Shown here: positions 43,963 to 52,801 of the stretch, one piece after another
Layout: every line of letters begins with the position of its first letter
Position numbering within the stretch: the first letter of the stretch is position 1
Origin: an uncultured Muribaculaceae bacterium
GTDB taxonomy: Bacteria; Bacteroidota; Bacteroidia; Bacteroidales; Muribaculaceae
Reading direction: 5' to 3'
Length of the DNA stretch: 64,000 nucleotides
Assembly: GCA_958436175.1 (NCBI GenBank)
Contig: CAUBJF010000005.1
Span: forward strand, 1-64,000
The notes under the pieces: model-generated
What the model was told of the DNA's origin: nothing
What the model saw: the letters and a program-made list of their open reading frames with translations, nothing else
Databases searched by the model: none
Position numbers and translations under genes: made by a program

Positions 43963-46026
43963 TTATCTATTGTCTTTGGTTTCGTGATAATCCTGAATAC
44001 CGTCCACTACGTTTACATCCACGTTCTTACCACCGGATAAATTCCAAGTAAGCGAGAATCCGATGTATTGCACGGGAGTGGTGTACTTATATGACACCTT
44101 GTTTGCTCCGGCTTGTCGGTCAAGTTTGCGGCGGTTGCCTAATGGAGTAAAGTCCAATGCAACTTGGAGATTGTCGCCGAGAAATGTTTTATAGACTTGT
44201 CCACTTACATTATAAACTGCATGGTAGGTACGGTCGAGAGTGCGATAGGTAGGCTCGAAATTGGCATTGAGCATGCCACCCCAGCCATGACCGAATCGGA
44301 AATTGTTGTTGAAATAGAAATACTCCTTGAAACGGGTCTTGTTATAATGTATTCCGTCAAGCATTGTGTTCTCGGGAGTGATTTCAATTCTCCCGGAAAG
44401 TTTGAAACGCCACCATTTTGCAGGTGATTCCATCCATTCCGCTCCAAAGCCCCAGACGCCTTGTCCATTGATATTCACAGGCTTTGTATAGAACACATCG
44501 GGCGTTTCCTCGCTACGGAATGTCTGCCAATAGATTCGATCGTGCGAGTGTGCGTAAAGAGCCGTCAGATTTATCTTGTTTCGGAGCAGAGATAATCCGG
44601 CTATTACTATGTCGGCTGACTGTGCTTTCAAATCAGGGTTGCCCACGGTATAATTGTAAGTGTCGCTCCAGTTGATTACCGATGATATGGCCGTGTATGG
44701 TATATCACTGAGGGTCTGCCTATAACTGAGCATAAGAGCATGGTTCATTTTCGAGCCGAAAGGCATCATAACCTGTACGGTCGGGTTTATAGACCATTGG
44801 GTATTTGTGCTTTTGCTGCCGACGGAACAGTCTTCGTAGGAAATGCGATTGAGCTGCCAGTTGACACCGGCACTGTATTTGATTTTCCAAATTTTTCCCT
44901 GTGCCGAGGCATAGACTATGGGAGTAAATCCAGATGTCTTGGTTGGAATGTCGCTTGTCTCAAAACGATTGTTTTCAATAATGTCTGTCGGAGTGTATTG
45001 TGAAGATATGAATTGTGCTGAAGCTCCGAATTTCCACACGAGACTGCGACTGTGTGGATAAATGAAATCGGCCTTGAATTTCCAGAGATTGAGATTGTCA
45101 ATTTCATCTATGGCGGCAGTCTTCTCAGAGTTCATGAAATAGCTGCTGTTATTCCGGCTGTGGCGATTCAGGTAATCGGCTGTAAGCTCCATATGAGAGC
45201 CACGAGAGGAAAGCGGTTGTAAGAATCGAAGTGTCCCTTCTTGTAGTACAACATTTTCGCGACTGCTGACTTCTGAAGTCAGACCATCATTGTCAAATAT
45301 AGATGACGGACGTGGACGATACAAAGATACCAGATAGCAGCCTCCGAGTTGAGCACCGTAGTTGAACTGCTGCGTTAGGCTAAGACGGTTTCTGGAATCG
45401 AAGCCGTGAGATTTGGATGACTCTGTGAGAAATGTATGAAGGTTGTCGCCCGTCATTGTCTGTTCTGAATTATCCTTAACCCTGGTTGCCCCGGCATAAA
45501 GGTTGTCATACACGCTTAACCCCTTATATCAGTAGTTTATCATGCCCCCGATACCTTCGTTTCCGAAGCCACAGCTTCTATACCAGTCGGCATTAGCCGA
45601 GATACTGCCATAATAACCACCCTCCGGAGGACGGCGGAGCGTAATCATTATCGTACCTCCGCTGAGCGAGGCGTTCTGGTCGGATCCTGCCAGATATTTG
45701 ACCTGAACCTTGTCTATCATCTCTCCCGGGATGTTGTTCAACTCCGAGAGGTCGGAGAGCTTCACGCCGTCAACATAAATCTCGCTTGCAGCGAGGCCGT
45801 TGATTTTGAAGTTGCCGTTCTCTCGGGATATGTTTGGGAGAAATCCCAGTACATCGACAGCGGGCTTACCCTTTGCGATATCAGTGCCTCTGAGGTTGGT
45901 TATATATCCCTCAGCATTGTTTGTGGTTCGGGAAGCAATAACTGTTACTTCCTGAAGCTGACGCTCTTTTTGTGCGAATACCGCCATTTGCAGTAATGCG
46001 CAGAAAATTATAAGTATTGTTTTCAT
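43963..46026 (-). pseudogene. TonB-dependent-receptor-like outer membrane protein, one nonsense codon
   Basis: A single frame of 687 codons is broken only by TGA at 45529-45531. The first part has a signal peptide, then a plug domain (LQEVTVIASRTTNNAEGYIT, INGLAASEIYVDGVKLSDLS, GGTIMITLRRPP). The second, after the stop, is a beta-barrel rich in aromatic residues and turns. Reading TGA as TGG joins GGMINY-W-YKGLSVYD smoothly, so a point mutation is likely. The N-terminal carboxypeptidase-like domain common in this family is absent. It shares an upstream operator region with the divergent gene at 46185. Confidence 0.75.
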
Positions 46027-46050
46027 CCGTGAATGATTTTGATTTCTGAT

Positions 46051-46165
46051 GCAAAGTTACAGCCGCTGACATTTCCTTGCCGTACCCAAACGGATACGAT
46101 TGCACCTCGGAGTAAAACGTACCCTTTTGGGTATGGCATAGCGATTGGGATAGCCTTAATTTTGC
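46051..46165. promoter_or_regulatory. Divergent promoter region with palindromic operator
   Basis: The minus -7 element TAACTTTGC (46051-46059) faces the plus -7 element TAATTTTGC (46157-46165). Between them lie TACCC-TTTT-GGGTA (46120-46133) and a half copy (TACCCAAAC, 46083-46091). The nearby LuxR protein is a candidate binder. Confidence 0.55.
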
Positions 46166-46184
46166 AGAGTAAAAATTATCGAAT

Positions 46185-46719
46185 ATGACAAGCGAGGAAA
46201 AACGCCTTATCGCAGACTGCCGGATTAAGGTTATCGGTGTATCGGATTTTATAGCCTGCGTAAAAGAAGAACTTGATAAGTCCGGTTTCAAGTCTATAAA
46301 TATTGTGTCGGGGAACGATGTCCACACGGAAATTGGGCCCGTAGATATGGTAGCCGAGTATACGGGCGAATACTATACCCATGTCAAGGGTAATGCCGCC
46401 ATACCTATAATATATCCTTTTGATTTTTGTGGAGGGAGCCGGAGCGATTGTAATAATGCCGGGCGACGACAACGAATTACAACATAAGGATAATCTGCGC
46501 CTATGGGCTGCCGATTATATGGCCGGGTACTGTGCTTTTTGGAATGTGGGAGGGTGCGACTGGCTACAGTCCGCTCTGCCTGCGATAAGAGAAGCTAAGA
46601 CGAGCGATGTAGCACAACGGACAGCGGCGCACATTTGTGCAAGGATAGCCGCCAACATCGCCGTCGGGCGCAATGTCAAGTATTTCCCGAGATTCTATCT
46701 CTGTAAGAACTTAGAGTAG
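46185..46719 (+). pseudogene. Unknown protein gene, frameshifted
   Basis: The first frame (MTSEEKRLIADCRIKVIGVS) runs to 46487; the second, from about 46420 to 46719, continues the protein (VEGAGAIVIMPGDDNELQHK). Joining at PFDF then VEGAG gives about 178 residues. The shift is at or near a T5 run (46424-46428). The protein is soluble, with no signal peptide and no family that I recognise. It is divergent from the broken receptor gene and overlaps the LuxR gene end by 9 bases. Confidence 0.55.
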
Positions 46720-47466
46720 CTTGTTATTAGTTGCTGCCACGATCGCCTCCGAAATGTTACGGACTTCCAATTTTTCGAATATACGCTTACGGTATTTCTT
46801 TATGGTGTCGGGTGAAAGACAAATCTTGTCGGCAATCTCTGACATAGTATAGCCCTGAATTGAGAGCGTCAGCACTGATTTCTCTCCGTCAGATAGCGTG
46901 GGCATCTGTCGTCTGTTCCAGCGACGGGAGCTGATATTGTATTCAAAGAACTCCGATGTGCCTGTACGGTGCATCTCGATATGTCCGGCATCTGTATGTG
47001 TTGCCGCCGACACTACACACAGCGCAAGCCATATCCTGCCGTCGGAGGTGAGGGCAAGCGGCGTCAGCTTGTGGTTGACAAGGATTTTCTTCCCCTCGTT
47101 GAGAATGTGGAAGTCGTAGGAGATATACCAGTCCTTACGCTCATCGACCGGGATGTCGTTGTAGAAAGCAAATCCGGCTTTGTTGAGCGTAAGAAGCATC
47201 GGCTGCTCATCTTCCGGCACATAGCCGAGATAGAAACGGTAGCCCAACTCTTTCATCTGTTCCGGCGACAGTCCGCACAGAAACATCGGATTGGGCGACA
47301 CATACAGGAAGTTCTGCCTAAAATAGTCGATGATATAGACGCTCTGATAAGACGAGCGCGAAAACGCCTCAGCCGAACGGATATATTCATCCACACGGCT
47401 GTAATCAAGCTCATCCGGGAGCCTGACCTCGTTATCGGGTATGAAAAATTCGTCTGGTGCTTTCAT
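46711..47466 (-). CDS. LuxR-type transcriptional regulator with PAS-like N-domain
   Basis: A 251-residue protein (start 47466; an upstream extension is not supported). Residues about 40-160 look like a PAS fold (YQSVYIIDYFRQNFLYVSPN, MKELGYRFYLGYVPEDEQ). The C-terminal ~60 residues are a LuxR HTH (LSDGEKSVLTLSIQGYTMSE, then KICLSPDTIKKYRKRIFEKL). A -7 element, TAATTTTGC, lies at 47486-47494 on the minus strand. Proteins of this shape in Bacteroidales regulate neighbouring outer membrane genes, which fits its place beside the receptor. Confidence 0.85.
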   Translation of the reverse strand: MKAPDEFFIPDNEVRLPDELDYSRVDEYIRSAEAFSRSSYQSVYIIDYFRQNFLYVSPNPMFLCGLSPEQMKELGYRFYLGYVPEDEQPMLLTLNKAGFAFYNDIPVDERKDWYISYDFHILNEGKKILVNHKLTPLALTSDGRIWLALCVVSAATHTDAGHIEMHRTGTSEFFEYNISSRRWNRRQMPTLSDGEKSVLTLSIQGYTMSEIADKICLSPDTIKKYRKRIFEKLEVRNISEAIVAATNNKLL

Positions 47467-47619
47467 TTCGTTAGTCTTTCCGACTGCAAAATTACTAAAA
47501 ATCCGTGTATTTCGGAACGAATGACATCCCCAACGCCGCCTTTTGGCGGCCGAAATTTTTGGCAAATTGAAGGCGATGGAGCATCACGCTTCACCGCCTT
47601 CTCACTGATATGGCTATGG

Positions 47620-47820
47620 TTACTTGTTTCGTTTGGCGAGCCACTCGTCACGTTTGTGACGGCACTCTCTGAGGGTTGGAGCGACTACCGAAAAGAGGTC
47701 TCCGTCTTCGGTGCGGTAGTCGTACATCACTCTTGTTATCCTGCGACCTCGGTGGGCAGAGTAGAAGGGCTCGTATTGCTCCTGTCCGGCTTGGGTGGTC
47801 GATATTCCGTTCTGGGTCAT
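47620..47820 (-). CDS. DUF3873 domain protein
   Basis: A 66-residue protein: MTQNGISTTQAGQEQYEPFY, then DYRTEDGDLFSVVAPTLREC. The Q-A-G-Q-E-x-Y-E and DGxLFS-x-VAPTLxEC patterns match DUF3873, common in Bacteroides conjugative elements. A longer start at 47904 is possible but overlaps PcfJ and adds an unconserved, glycine-rich stretch. Confidence 0.75.
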   Translation of the reverse strand: MTQNGISTTQAGQEQYEPFYSAHRGRRITRVMYDYRTEDGDLFSVVAPTLRECRHKRDEWLAKRNK

Positions 47821-47881
47821 TCGTGTCAGAGTCTTGGGGGTGTTGTGACCACCGCCGGAACTGGCAGTGGTCGCGTTTAAC

Positions 47882-49147
47882 TCATGCTCTCTTGCGCTCG
47901 GCAATCAGCTTCTTGTTGGCGTTGATGATGCCGGCTATCTGCTCGGTGTATTCGCATACCTTGTTGGCGAAGGCTCGGCATTGGATGATTGAGTAGTCCT
48001 TCAGCGAGATTTCAACTGTGGCGATGGTCTTGCCTCCCATTGTGGCGGTGAACACCAATGTGTCGGCTTTGAGATAGTAGCCAGCTGAACCTACGCAGAT
48101 GTGCTGCCTTGTGCCTTCATCGTAGTAGTCGGCTACACTGTCAAGTGTATTGAGCCGGATTGTGCCGTCTGTCATCGTCAGTCCGATGAAGCGACCTTTG
48201 AGTTCCTCGAACTTGGCTTGGTCGGCTTCCGCCTCCTTGCGATTGGCTTCCCTCTGCTCCTTCGCCCTCTGTTGGTTGACCTTCTCCACATATTCATCGT
48301 GGGCGTGCTTAAGGTCCTTGGGTGCTACCAATGACGGGGAATGGAGGTCTCTTCCCATACTCTCCAGCATCTTGATGTAGTCGAACCACATACTCGGAGC
48401 GTTGAATGAGTATCCTGCTCTCTTGACTACCTTGATGGAGTTCCAATACTTGTCAACCTCCTGCGGATGCTGGCAGAGATAACGGAGCATTTCGATGTCT
48501 CCGGATTTCATCAGCGTCTCGGCTTTCGGATTGGTGAGCAACTGCTGAAAGAGAGTGACGGGGTGCATGGCGTAGCAACAACCCTTGAACCCGTTGCGCT
48601 TGATGGTGTCGGTTGCCTTGATGCGGGGATATACCCATTGCCCTGCGATGTGGCGGAAGGCATCGTTGTCGCCCCTTATCTCCAATGGAGAGCCGAAAGC
48701 GAATGAGTCAACGTAGTAGCCGAGTGTCCGCTGAAGTCCCACGACCGTGGCGTGTCCCTTGGGGTCAATCCAATACTGACCGATTTCAAGATAGGCGCGT
48801 TTAGCCTTCATGCCCTTGCGCATCTCGACAATCATCAGGAACATACGGATTACCTGATAGTCCTCCATCGTGGTGATTACGTTGAAATAGGATTTGTCTC
48901 GGCGTACACGCTCCTTGGTGTTGCGTATCTCGACCCTCTCTCCGCAGTTGGGGCAACGGTAGATGCCGAAGCCTACCTCCTGCCATTCGTGTCCGCAGTC
49001 CATACATACCGCCTTGCCCGATTTTAGACGATAGGCGTAATGGTCGATGGTGTGGCTGAAAGCCCATTGCTTTTGGGCGGTGGTGAGCGGGCGTAGTCGC
49101 CCACTCAGTTCCACTATATGCTGTTGTTTCTTGTTTCTCGGTTTCAT
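47882..49147 (-). CDS. PcfJ-like protein
   Basis: A 421-residue protein. Near residues 48-72 a zinc ribbon is visible (CMDCGHEW then CPNCGERV). The C-terminal third contains the PcfJ pattern (HICVGSAGYYLKADTLVFTA, ETTIATVEISLKDYSIIQ-like). PcfJ of the enterococcal pCF10 plasmid sits in its transfer operon; its exact activity is unknown. It starts 12 bases after the PcfK gene. Confidence 0.85.
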   Translation of the reverse strand: MKPRNKKQQHIVELSGRLRPLTTAQKQWAFSHTIDHYAYRLKSGKAVCMDCGHEWQEVGFGIYRCPNCGERVEIRNTKERVRRDKSYFNVITTMEDYQVIRMFLMIVEMRKGMKAKRAYLEIGQYWIDPKGHATVVGLQRTLGYYVDSFAFGSPLEIRGDNDAFRHIAGQWVYPRIKATDTIKRNGFKGCCYAMHPVTLFQQLLTNPKAETLMKSGDIEMLRYLCQHPQEVDKYWNSIKVVKRAGYSFNAPSMWFDYIKMLESMGRDLHSPSLVAPKDLKHAHDEYVEKVNQQRAKEQREANRKEAEADQAKFEELKGRFIGLTMTDGTIRLNTLDSVADYYDEGTRQHICVGSAGYYLKADTLVFTATMGGKTIATVEISLKDYSIIQCRAFANKVCEYTEQIAGIINANKKLIAERKRA

Positions 49148-49159
49148 CTTACTGGGATT

Positions 49160-49606
49160 TTAGAGGTCAAAAAGACTGGGTTGAACATTGATTTCTTCTC
49201 CGGCTTCCGGTGCCGTGGGCGGCTTGGATTGAGCCTTCGGTGCTGACTGCCGTCTGATTTCTCGGAGTTGCTCCTGCTTGTACTGCTCCATAGCCTGCTC
49301 CTTGAGTTCCGCCTTGTCCTCTTCGGAGAGTTCCGGCTTTGATACCACGATGTTGCAGTTGACCTTTCCGCAGTCCTCAATCTCGTTCTCGTCGAAGTAG
49401 TGGACCAATATGTTCATCACGGTGGTATCATCCACGCAACACATTTCGCTCTTTTGGATTTGGGAACAGAGATAGTTCACGGCTTCATCCATACTCTTTG
49501 ATGGGTTCGCCATCTTGATAGCGAATGATGGTTCGGCGATGCAACGCTCCTGTAGCATCTGCTGCATTGCTGCGATTGCAGCATTGTTTGATTTCAGTGT
49601 AGCCAT
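49160..49606 (-). CDS. PcfK-like protein
   Basis: A 148-residue acidic protein. It opens with AIAAMQQMLQERCIAEPSFA and carries the conserved VDDTTVMNILVHYFDENEIE, then an acidic linker and a Gln/Pro-rich tail (SAPKAQSKPPTAPEAGEEIN). This is the usual PcfK-PcfJ gene pair of Bacteroidales conjugative elements. Confidence 0.85.
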   Translation of the reverse strand: MATLKSNNAAIAAMQQMLQERCIAEPSFAIKMANPSKSMDEAVNYLCSQIQKSEMCCVDDTTVMNILVHYFDENEIEDCGKVNCNIVVSKPELSEEDKAELKEQAMEQYKQEQLREIRRQSAPKAQSKPPTAPEAGEEINVQPSLFDL

Positions 49607-49618
49607 ATCAGTTGAGTT

Positions 49619-49837
49619 TTAGAGATTTGTCAGTAACCAAAAGATTATCATTAGGGCAGATATAAGGCTGATTACCCAGCCCACGCCTCGGAATATCGGT
49701 CGGAGAAACACCCACAACACCAATCCGAGTATTGCACCTATTATCCCCACCAACCAAAGGAGAACCCTTTTTATGCGGTTGAGACTGGAGATGGATGCTC
49801 TGCCTCGTCTGTTTGATATGTTGTTGTTCGTTTTCAT
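49619..49837 (-). CDS. Small membrane protein
   Basis: A 72-residue protein. A basic N-terminus (NRRGRASISSLNRIKR) is followed by two hydrophobic segments (VLLWLVGIIGAILGLVLWVF and VGWVISLISALMIIFWLL). It lies 12 bases upstream of PcfK and is probably the first gene of that operon. No family recognised. Confidence 0.55.
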   Translation of the reverse strand: MKTNNNISNRRGRASISSLNRIKRVLLWLVGIIGAILGLVLWVFLRPIFRGVGWVISLISALMIIFWLLTNL

Positions 49838-49877
49838 CGTGCGACATTTTTTTATGCGTCTATCGACTATCGAAGTT

Positions 49878-50026
49878 TTGCTTGCTCGTTGACACGGCAG
49901 CGTGCGGAAGCAAAGAAGGGCTGTTCGCCCTTTGGGTTAAAAATACTACCTGCAAGTGTGGAGATTTTTCAGCCAAAAGGCAAAAGAATAGCCCTCCTCC
50001 GCACGTTTCTGAATCCGAGCAAGCAA
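49878..50026. ncRNA. Long imperfect inverted repeat, possible structured RNA
   Basis: Nested complementary blocks: TTGCTTGCTCG (49878-49888) with 50016-50026; CGTGCGGA (49901-49908) with 49998-50005; AGGGCTGTTC (49917-49926) with GAATAGCCCT (49986-49995, one G-T pair). A local hairpin AAGGGC-TGTTC-GCCCTT (49916-49932) competes with the last. The 49838-50138 gap holds no gene. Confidence 0.5.
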
Positions 50027-50138
50027 GGCTTCCTGAGTTGATAGTATCGCATAATCTGGAGCTAAGTCTCCGTGACGGTGAAAACGAATGACAGCATATT
50101 GGCACTGAAATCCCGTGAAAAAGTGGTAATTTTGTGAT

Positions 50139-50569
50139 ATGGAAATAGTGAGATGCACTAAAAAGATTATGAAACGCTCGCCGGAATATGGGAGCGTTCA
50201 GTAATGGCTACGCACGATTTTTTGAAAAATGAGGACTTCAATGAGATAAAATCTGCGCTTATTCCTGACTATTTCCCTAATGTAGATCTGTACGCCATCG
50301 CCGACAATGGCGTGTATGCCGGATTCATCGGATTGAGTCCGGGCTCAATAGAAATGCTCTTTATAGACAGTGACCGTCGCGGTCTGGGCTATGGATCTGC
50401 ACTCATAGGATATGCAAAACAACGAGGAGCAACAAAGGTCGATGTAAACGAACAGAATCTTTCAGCTTTGAATTTCTACAAAGCCAAAGGATTCCGTATA
50501 ATTGGGCGAGATGAAACTGACGACGCCGGTCGCCCATACCCGATTCTTCATCTATCCCTGAAAAAATGA
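50139..50569 (+). pseudogene. GNAT acetyltransferase, frameshifted near its start
   Basis: The frame from 50204 (MATHDFLKNEDFNEIKSALI) gives 121 residues with the GNAT acetyl-CoA region (FIDSDRRGLGYGSALIGYA) and NLSALNFYKAKGF. Upstream, MEIVRCTKK from 50139 and DYETLAGIWERSV in the next frame complete the missing N-terminal strand, joined at an A5 run (50159-50163). One lost A explains it. The part from 50204 may still be made but lacks beta-1. A -7 element, TAATTTTG (50127-50134), is immediately upstream. Confidence 0.6.
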
Positions 50570-51071
50570 AGCTGACCAGTCCCGACAGGGCGAGTCTGTG
50601 ATAAGCCGACAACGCAGGAAGGCGGATTCTCACTGTCTCGACCCGTGGACTGTTGAAACAAGCGGCAAGTGGCCGGGCGGTCGTAAAATTCCTTGTCAGG
50701 CAACAGCGAAAATGAACACGGAGGAACGGTAATAAGTCTTAGAGGTGGCATCAGCGAAGCCGTTGCCAATCCTCGGAGGCGTTGCCGGTTCTCGGTGTTC
50801 CGCAGTTGCCCATAGGCGCGATGCGGTCAAAAGGTGTCAGTGCCTGCACCGTCACCTGTTGACGGCATAACCGCCGCCAACAATGAATACCGCCCTACCT
50901 CTTGCCGCTTTCGCATGTTTTCATAAACCATTTTGAGAGCATATAATTTTGTAGTTCCATAAATTATTGTTATTTTTTGCATCGTTTTAATGTACTGTTA
51001 AAATGTAGCAAAATATTCAACTCAACATAATCGGACAGAGGATTCAGCTTGTCAAGCGTTCCGCAGATGAG
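50570..51071. other. Non-coding GC-rich region
   Basis: No convincing frame on either strand. The first 350 bases are GC-rich, with many short complementary blocks, and look like structured non-coding or degraded DNA. The last 100 bases are AT-rich and lead to the next gene. Confidence 0.4.
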
Positions 51072-51974
51072 TTGAGCGACCTCAATATGGGCGAGAAGCT
51101 CTCGTATGACTTTTATGACGGGACATTCAGAGATGCCCGTCTATTGTTCGTTAAGCCAAGAGGAGCCAACCCTACGCCTCGCAAATGTGCAATCATTTCC
51201 GAGCGACTGACACAAATGTTCGGTATGCCGGTCGTCTTTATCCTTGCTCCTGCAATGACGTATGAACGTCAACGTCTTATGGAGAAGAATGTCTATTTCG
51301 TGATGTCTGAAAAATATGCTAATCTTCCGATGTTGGTGGCTATGGAGAAGGTGTCGTCAAGGAAGATGCCCTCTCAGCTTACACCTGTGGCACAATACCT
51401 GCTTCTGTATCATCTTCAGGTAGGGAGTATCGAGGGCAAATCGACCAAAGCCATTGCTTCGCTGGTACCATATTCATACGAAAGTGTTTCTCTCGGTCTT
51501 ACCTGTCTGTCAGATTTGGATCTGTGCGTTAAGGCGGCACTGGATTTCAGAAGCAAGACAGTCCGGTTCAAGAACACTGGAAAAGAGTTGTGGGAGGTGG
51601 CGGAAAAGTATGTTATCAATCCTGTTGACCGACGAATTTACTGTGACGATTTGAGCACTGACAGAAAGTTCCCGGTCTGCGGTATAAACGCACTGGCTCA
51701 TTATACCGCTCTCAATCCGGATGCGGAGCAATGGGTTATGATGACAAACAAAGAGTTCAAAGAGATGGATACTGACGGCTCTGTCATAAATCCCAACGAG
51801 TTCGACGGCAATATTATAATTGAGATATGGAAATATCCGCCTGTATGTCGCAAAGGCGATTCCGAAATATATGTTGACAGATTATCGCTGGCGTTATCCC
51901 TGAGCCATGACGAGGATCCGAGAGTAGAGGAAGAAGTAGAACAACTGATTAAGCAAGTAAAATGGTCGGATTAG
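51072..51974 (+). CDS. AbiEi-like antitoxin/regulator, 5' end uncertain
   Basis: About 300 residues. The centre reads as a winged helix (LTPVAQYLLLYHLQVGSIEG, STKAIASLVPYSYESVSLGL), as in AbiEi-type antitoxins. The reading frame is open back to 51009 (QNIQLNIIGQRIQLVKRSAD looks coding), but the only ATG there (51003) is followed at once by TAG. The start could be TTG 51072 or ATG 51087. The following frame begins MVGLDKFKETFAEFSE, like AbiEii toxins, supporting a type IV toxin-antitoxin origin. Confidence 0.5.
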   Translation: MSDLNMGEKLSYDFYDGTFRDARLLFVKPRGANPTPRKCAIISERLTQMFGMPVVFILAPAMTYERQRLMEKNVYFVMSEKYANLPMLVAMEKVSSRKMPSQLTPVAQYLLLYHLQVGSIEGKSTKAIASLVPYSYESVSLGLTCLSDLDLCVKAALDFRSKTVRFKNTGKELWEVAEKYVINPVDRRIYCDDLSTDRKFPVCGINALAHYTALNPDAEQWVMMTNKEFKEMDTDGSVINPNEFDGNIIIEIWKYPPVCRKGDSEIYVDRLSLALSLSHDEDPRVEEEVEQLIKQVKWSD

Positions 51975-52021
51975 ACAAATTCAAAGAGACATTTGCTGAA
52001 TTTTCGGAAAACCTTATATCT
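51962..52021 (+). pseudogene. AbiEii-like toxin remnant (first ~18 codons)
   Basis: MVGLDKFKETFAEFSENL overlaps the end of the previous gene by 13 bases and resembles the start of AbiEii nucleotidyltransferases. The sequence then departs from the family (no GGxxxDxD-type motif), so nearly all of the toxin has been deleted. Confidence 0.45.
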
Positions 52022-52168
52022 CTAATCAGCTCGGGTATGTTTTCAATAATGAGCACTTGTCCTTCCGAAACGATGCTTTCATCGAAGTGTAAATACCGAA
52101 ACCGCTTATGGAATAATAAGCGTGATGGTTCCAATGCGACTTGCCGCTTTAGAATGAATATCCCCCAT

Positions 52169-52258
52169 AGGGTATAATCTACGTTACAGCAAAACATTTT
52201 ATACCCTTAATGGTGTAATACGAATAAAATTTACTATCTTTGCACCTTAAAGGGTATA
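52169..52258 (+). promoter_or_regulatory. hipB promoter and repeated operator half-sites
   Basis: AGGGTATA at 52169-52176 and 52251-52258 and an inverted TATACCC at 52200-52206 flank the -7 element TATCTTTGC (52235-52243), 20 bases before hipB. This resembles the repeated operators by which HipB-type proteins autorepress. Confidence 0.6.
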
Positions 52259-52262
52259 TTAT

Positions 52263-52466
52263 ATGACGCAGTTAGCTAAATACGTTAAAGAGATGCGTAA
52301 GCAGTTCGGGCTTACGCAGGTTGATCTGTCCCAGAAATCCGGGGTCGGTCTGCGCTTTGTGCGCGAACTTGAACAAGGGAAGACAACCCTTCGCCTTGAC
52401 AAAGTGAATCAGGTTCTTGCAATGTTCGGAGCCGAAATGACCCCGGCTAAAATCTCTGAGGTATGA
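52263..52466 (+). CDS. hipB: HipB-like XRE antitoxin/repressor
   Basis: A 67-residue protein: one HTH_3 domain (VKEMRKQFGLTQVDLSQKSG, VGLRFVRELEQGKTTLRLDK) of the y4mF/HipB type. It overlaps the next gene by four bases (ATGA). Expected to bind the operator copies upstream and to be part of the antitoxin complex. Confidence 0.85.
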   Translation: MTQLAKYVKEMRKQFGLTQVDLSQKSGVGLRFVRELEQGKTTLRLDKVNQVLAMFGAEMTPAKISEV

Positions 52467-52801
52467 AACAGGCAAAGGTATTTCTGAATAATGCGCTCGC
52501 AGGAATTCTGACCGAAGATGATTTGGGTTATGAATTTCGCTATGATTCCGATTATCTGAAATCGGATGGTGCCGTTGCAGTGAGCCTGACCTTGCCGCTG
52601 ACAGATAAGCCGTACCGCGACAATGTGCTTTTTCCGTTCTTTGACGGACTCATTCCCGAAGGCTGGCTTCTCGACATAGCGGAGCAAAGTTGGAAAATAT
52701 CTGCCCGCGACAGATTCTCATTGCTGCTCGCCTGCTGTAAGGACTGCATCGGCAACGTCAGTGTAATCCCTATGGAAAGAAAGGAGGATGGCAATGAATA
52801 A
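52463..52801 (+). CDS. HipS-like protein (HipA N-terminal subdomain 1)
   Basis: A 112-residue protein equal to the N-terminal subdomain of HipA kinases: FLNNALAGILTEDDLGYEFR, LPLTDKPYRDNVLFPFFDGL, IPEGWLL. In HipBST systems this part is a separate gene, HipS, that acts as antitoxin. That role is inferred from gene order and size. It ends inside the hipT start region (ATGAATAA). Confidence 0.8.
   Translation: MKQAKVFLNNALAGILTEDDLGYEFRYDSDYLKSDGAVAVSLTLPLTDKPYRDNVLFPFFDGLIPEGWLLDIAEQSWKISARDRFSLLLACCKDCIGNVSVIPMERKEDGNE

Noticed and set aside
51949..52197. Minus-strand frame with fairly protein-like sequence after the AbiEii remnant
   Set aside because: No start context, no family motif, and it overlaps the hipB operator region; perhaps a fragment of another gene, but not supportable.
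52744..52755. CTGCATCGGCAA inside the hipS-like gene, identical to the att core
   Set aside because: It encodes the family stretch DCIGN in frame, and the flanking bases differ from the att copies; a chance match to CIG codons.
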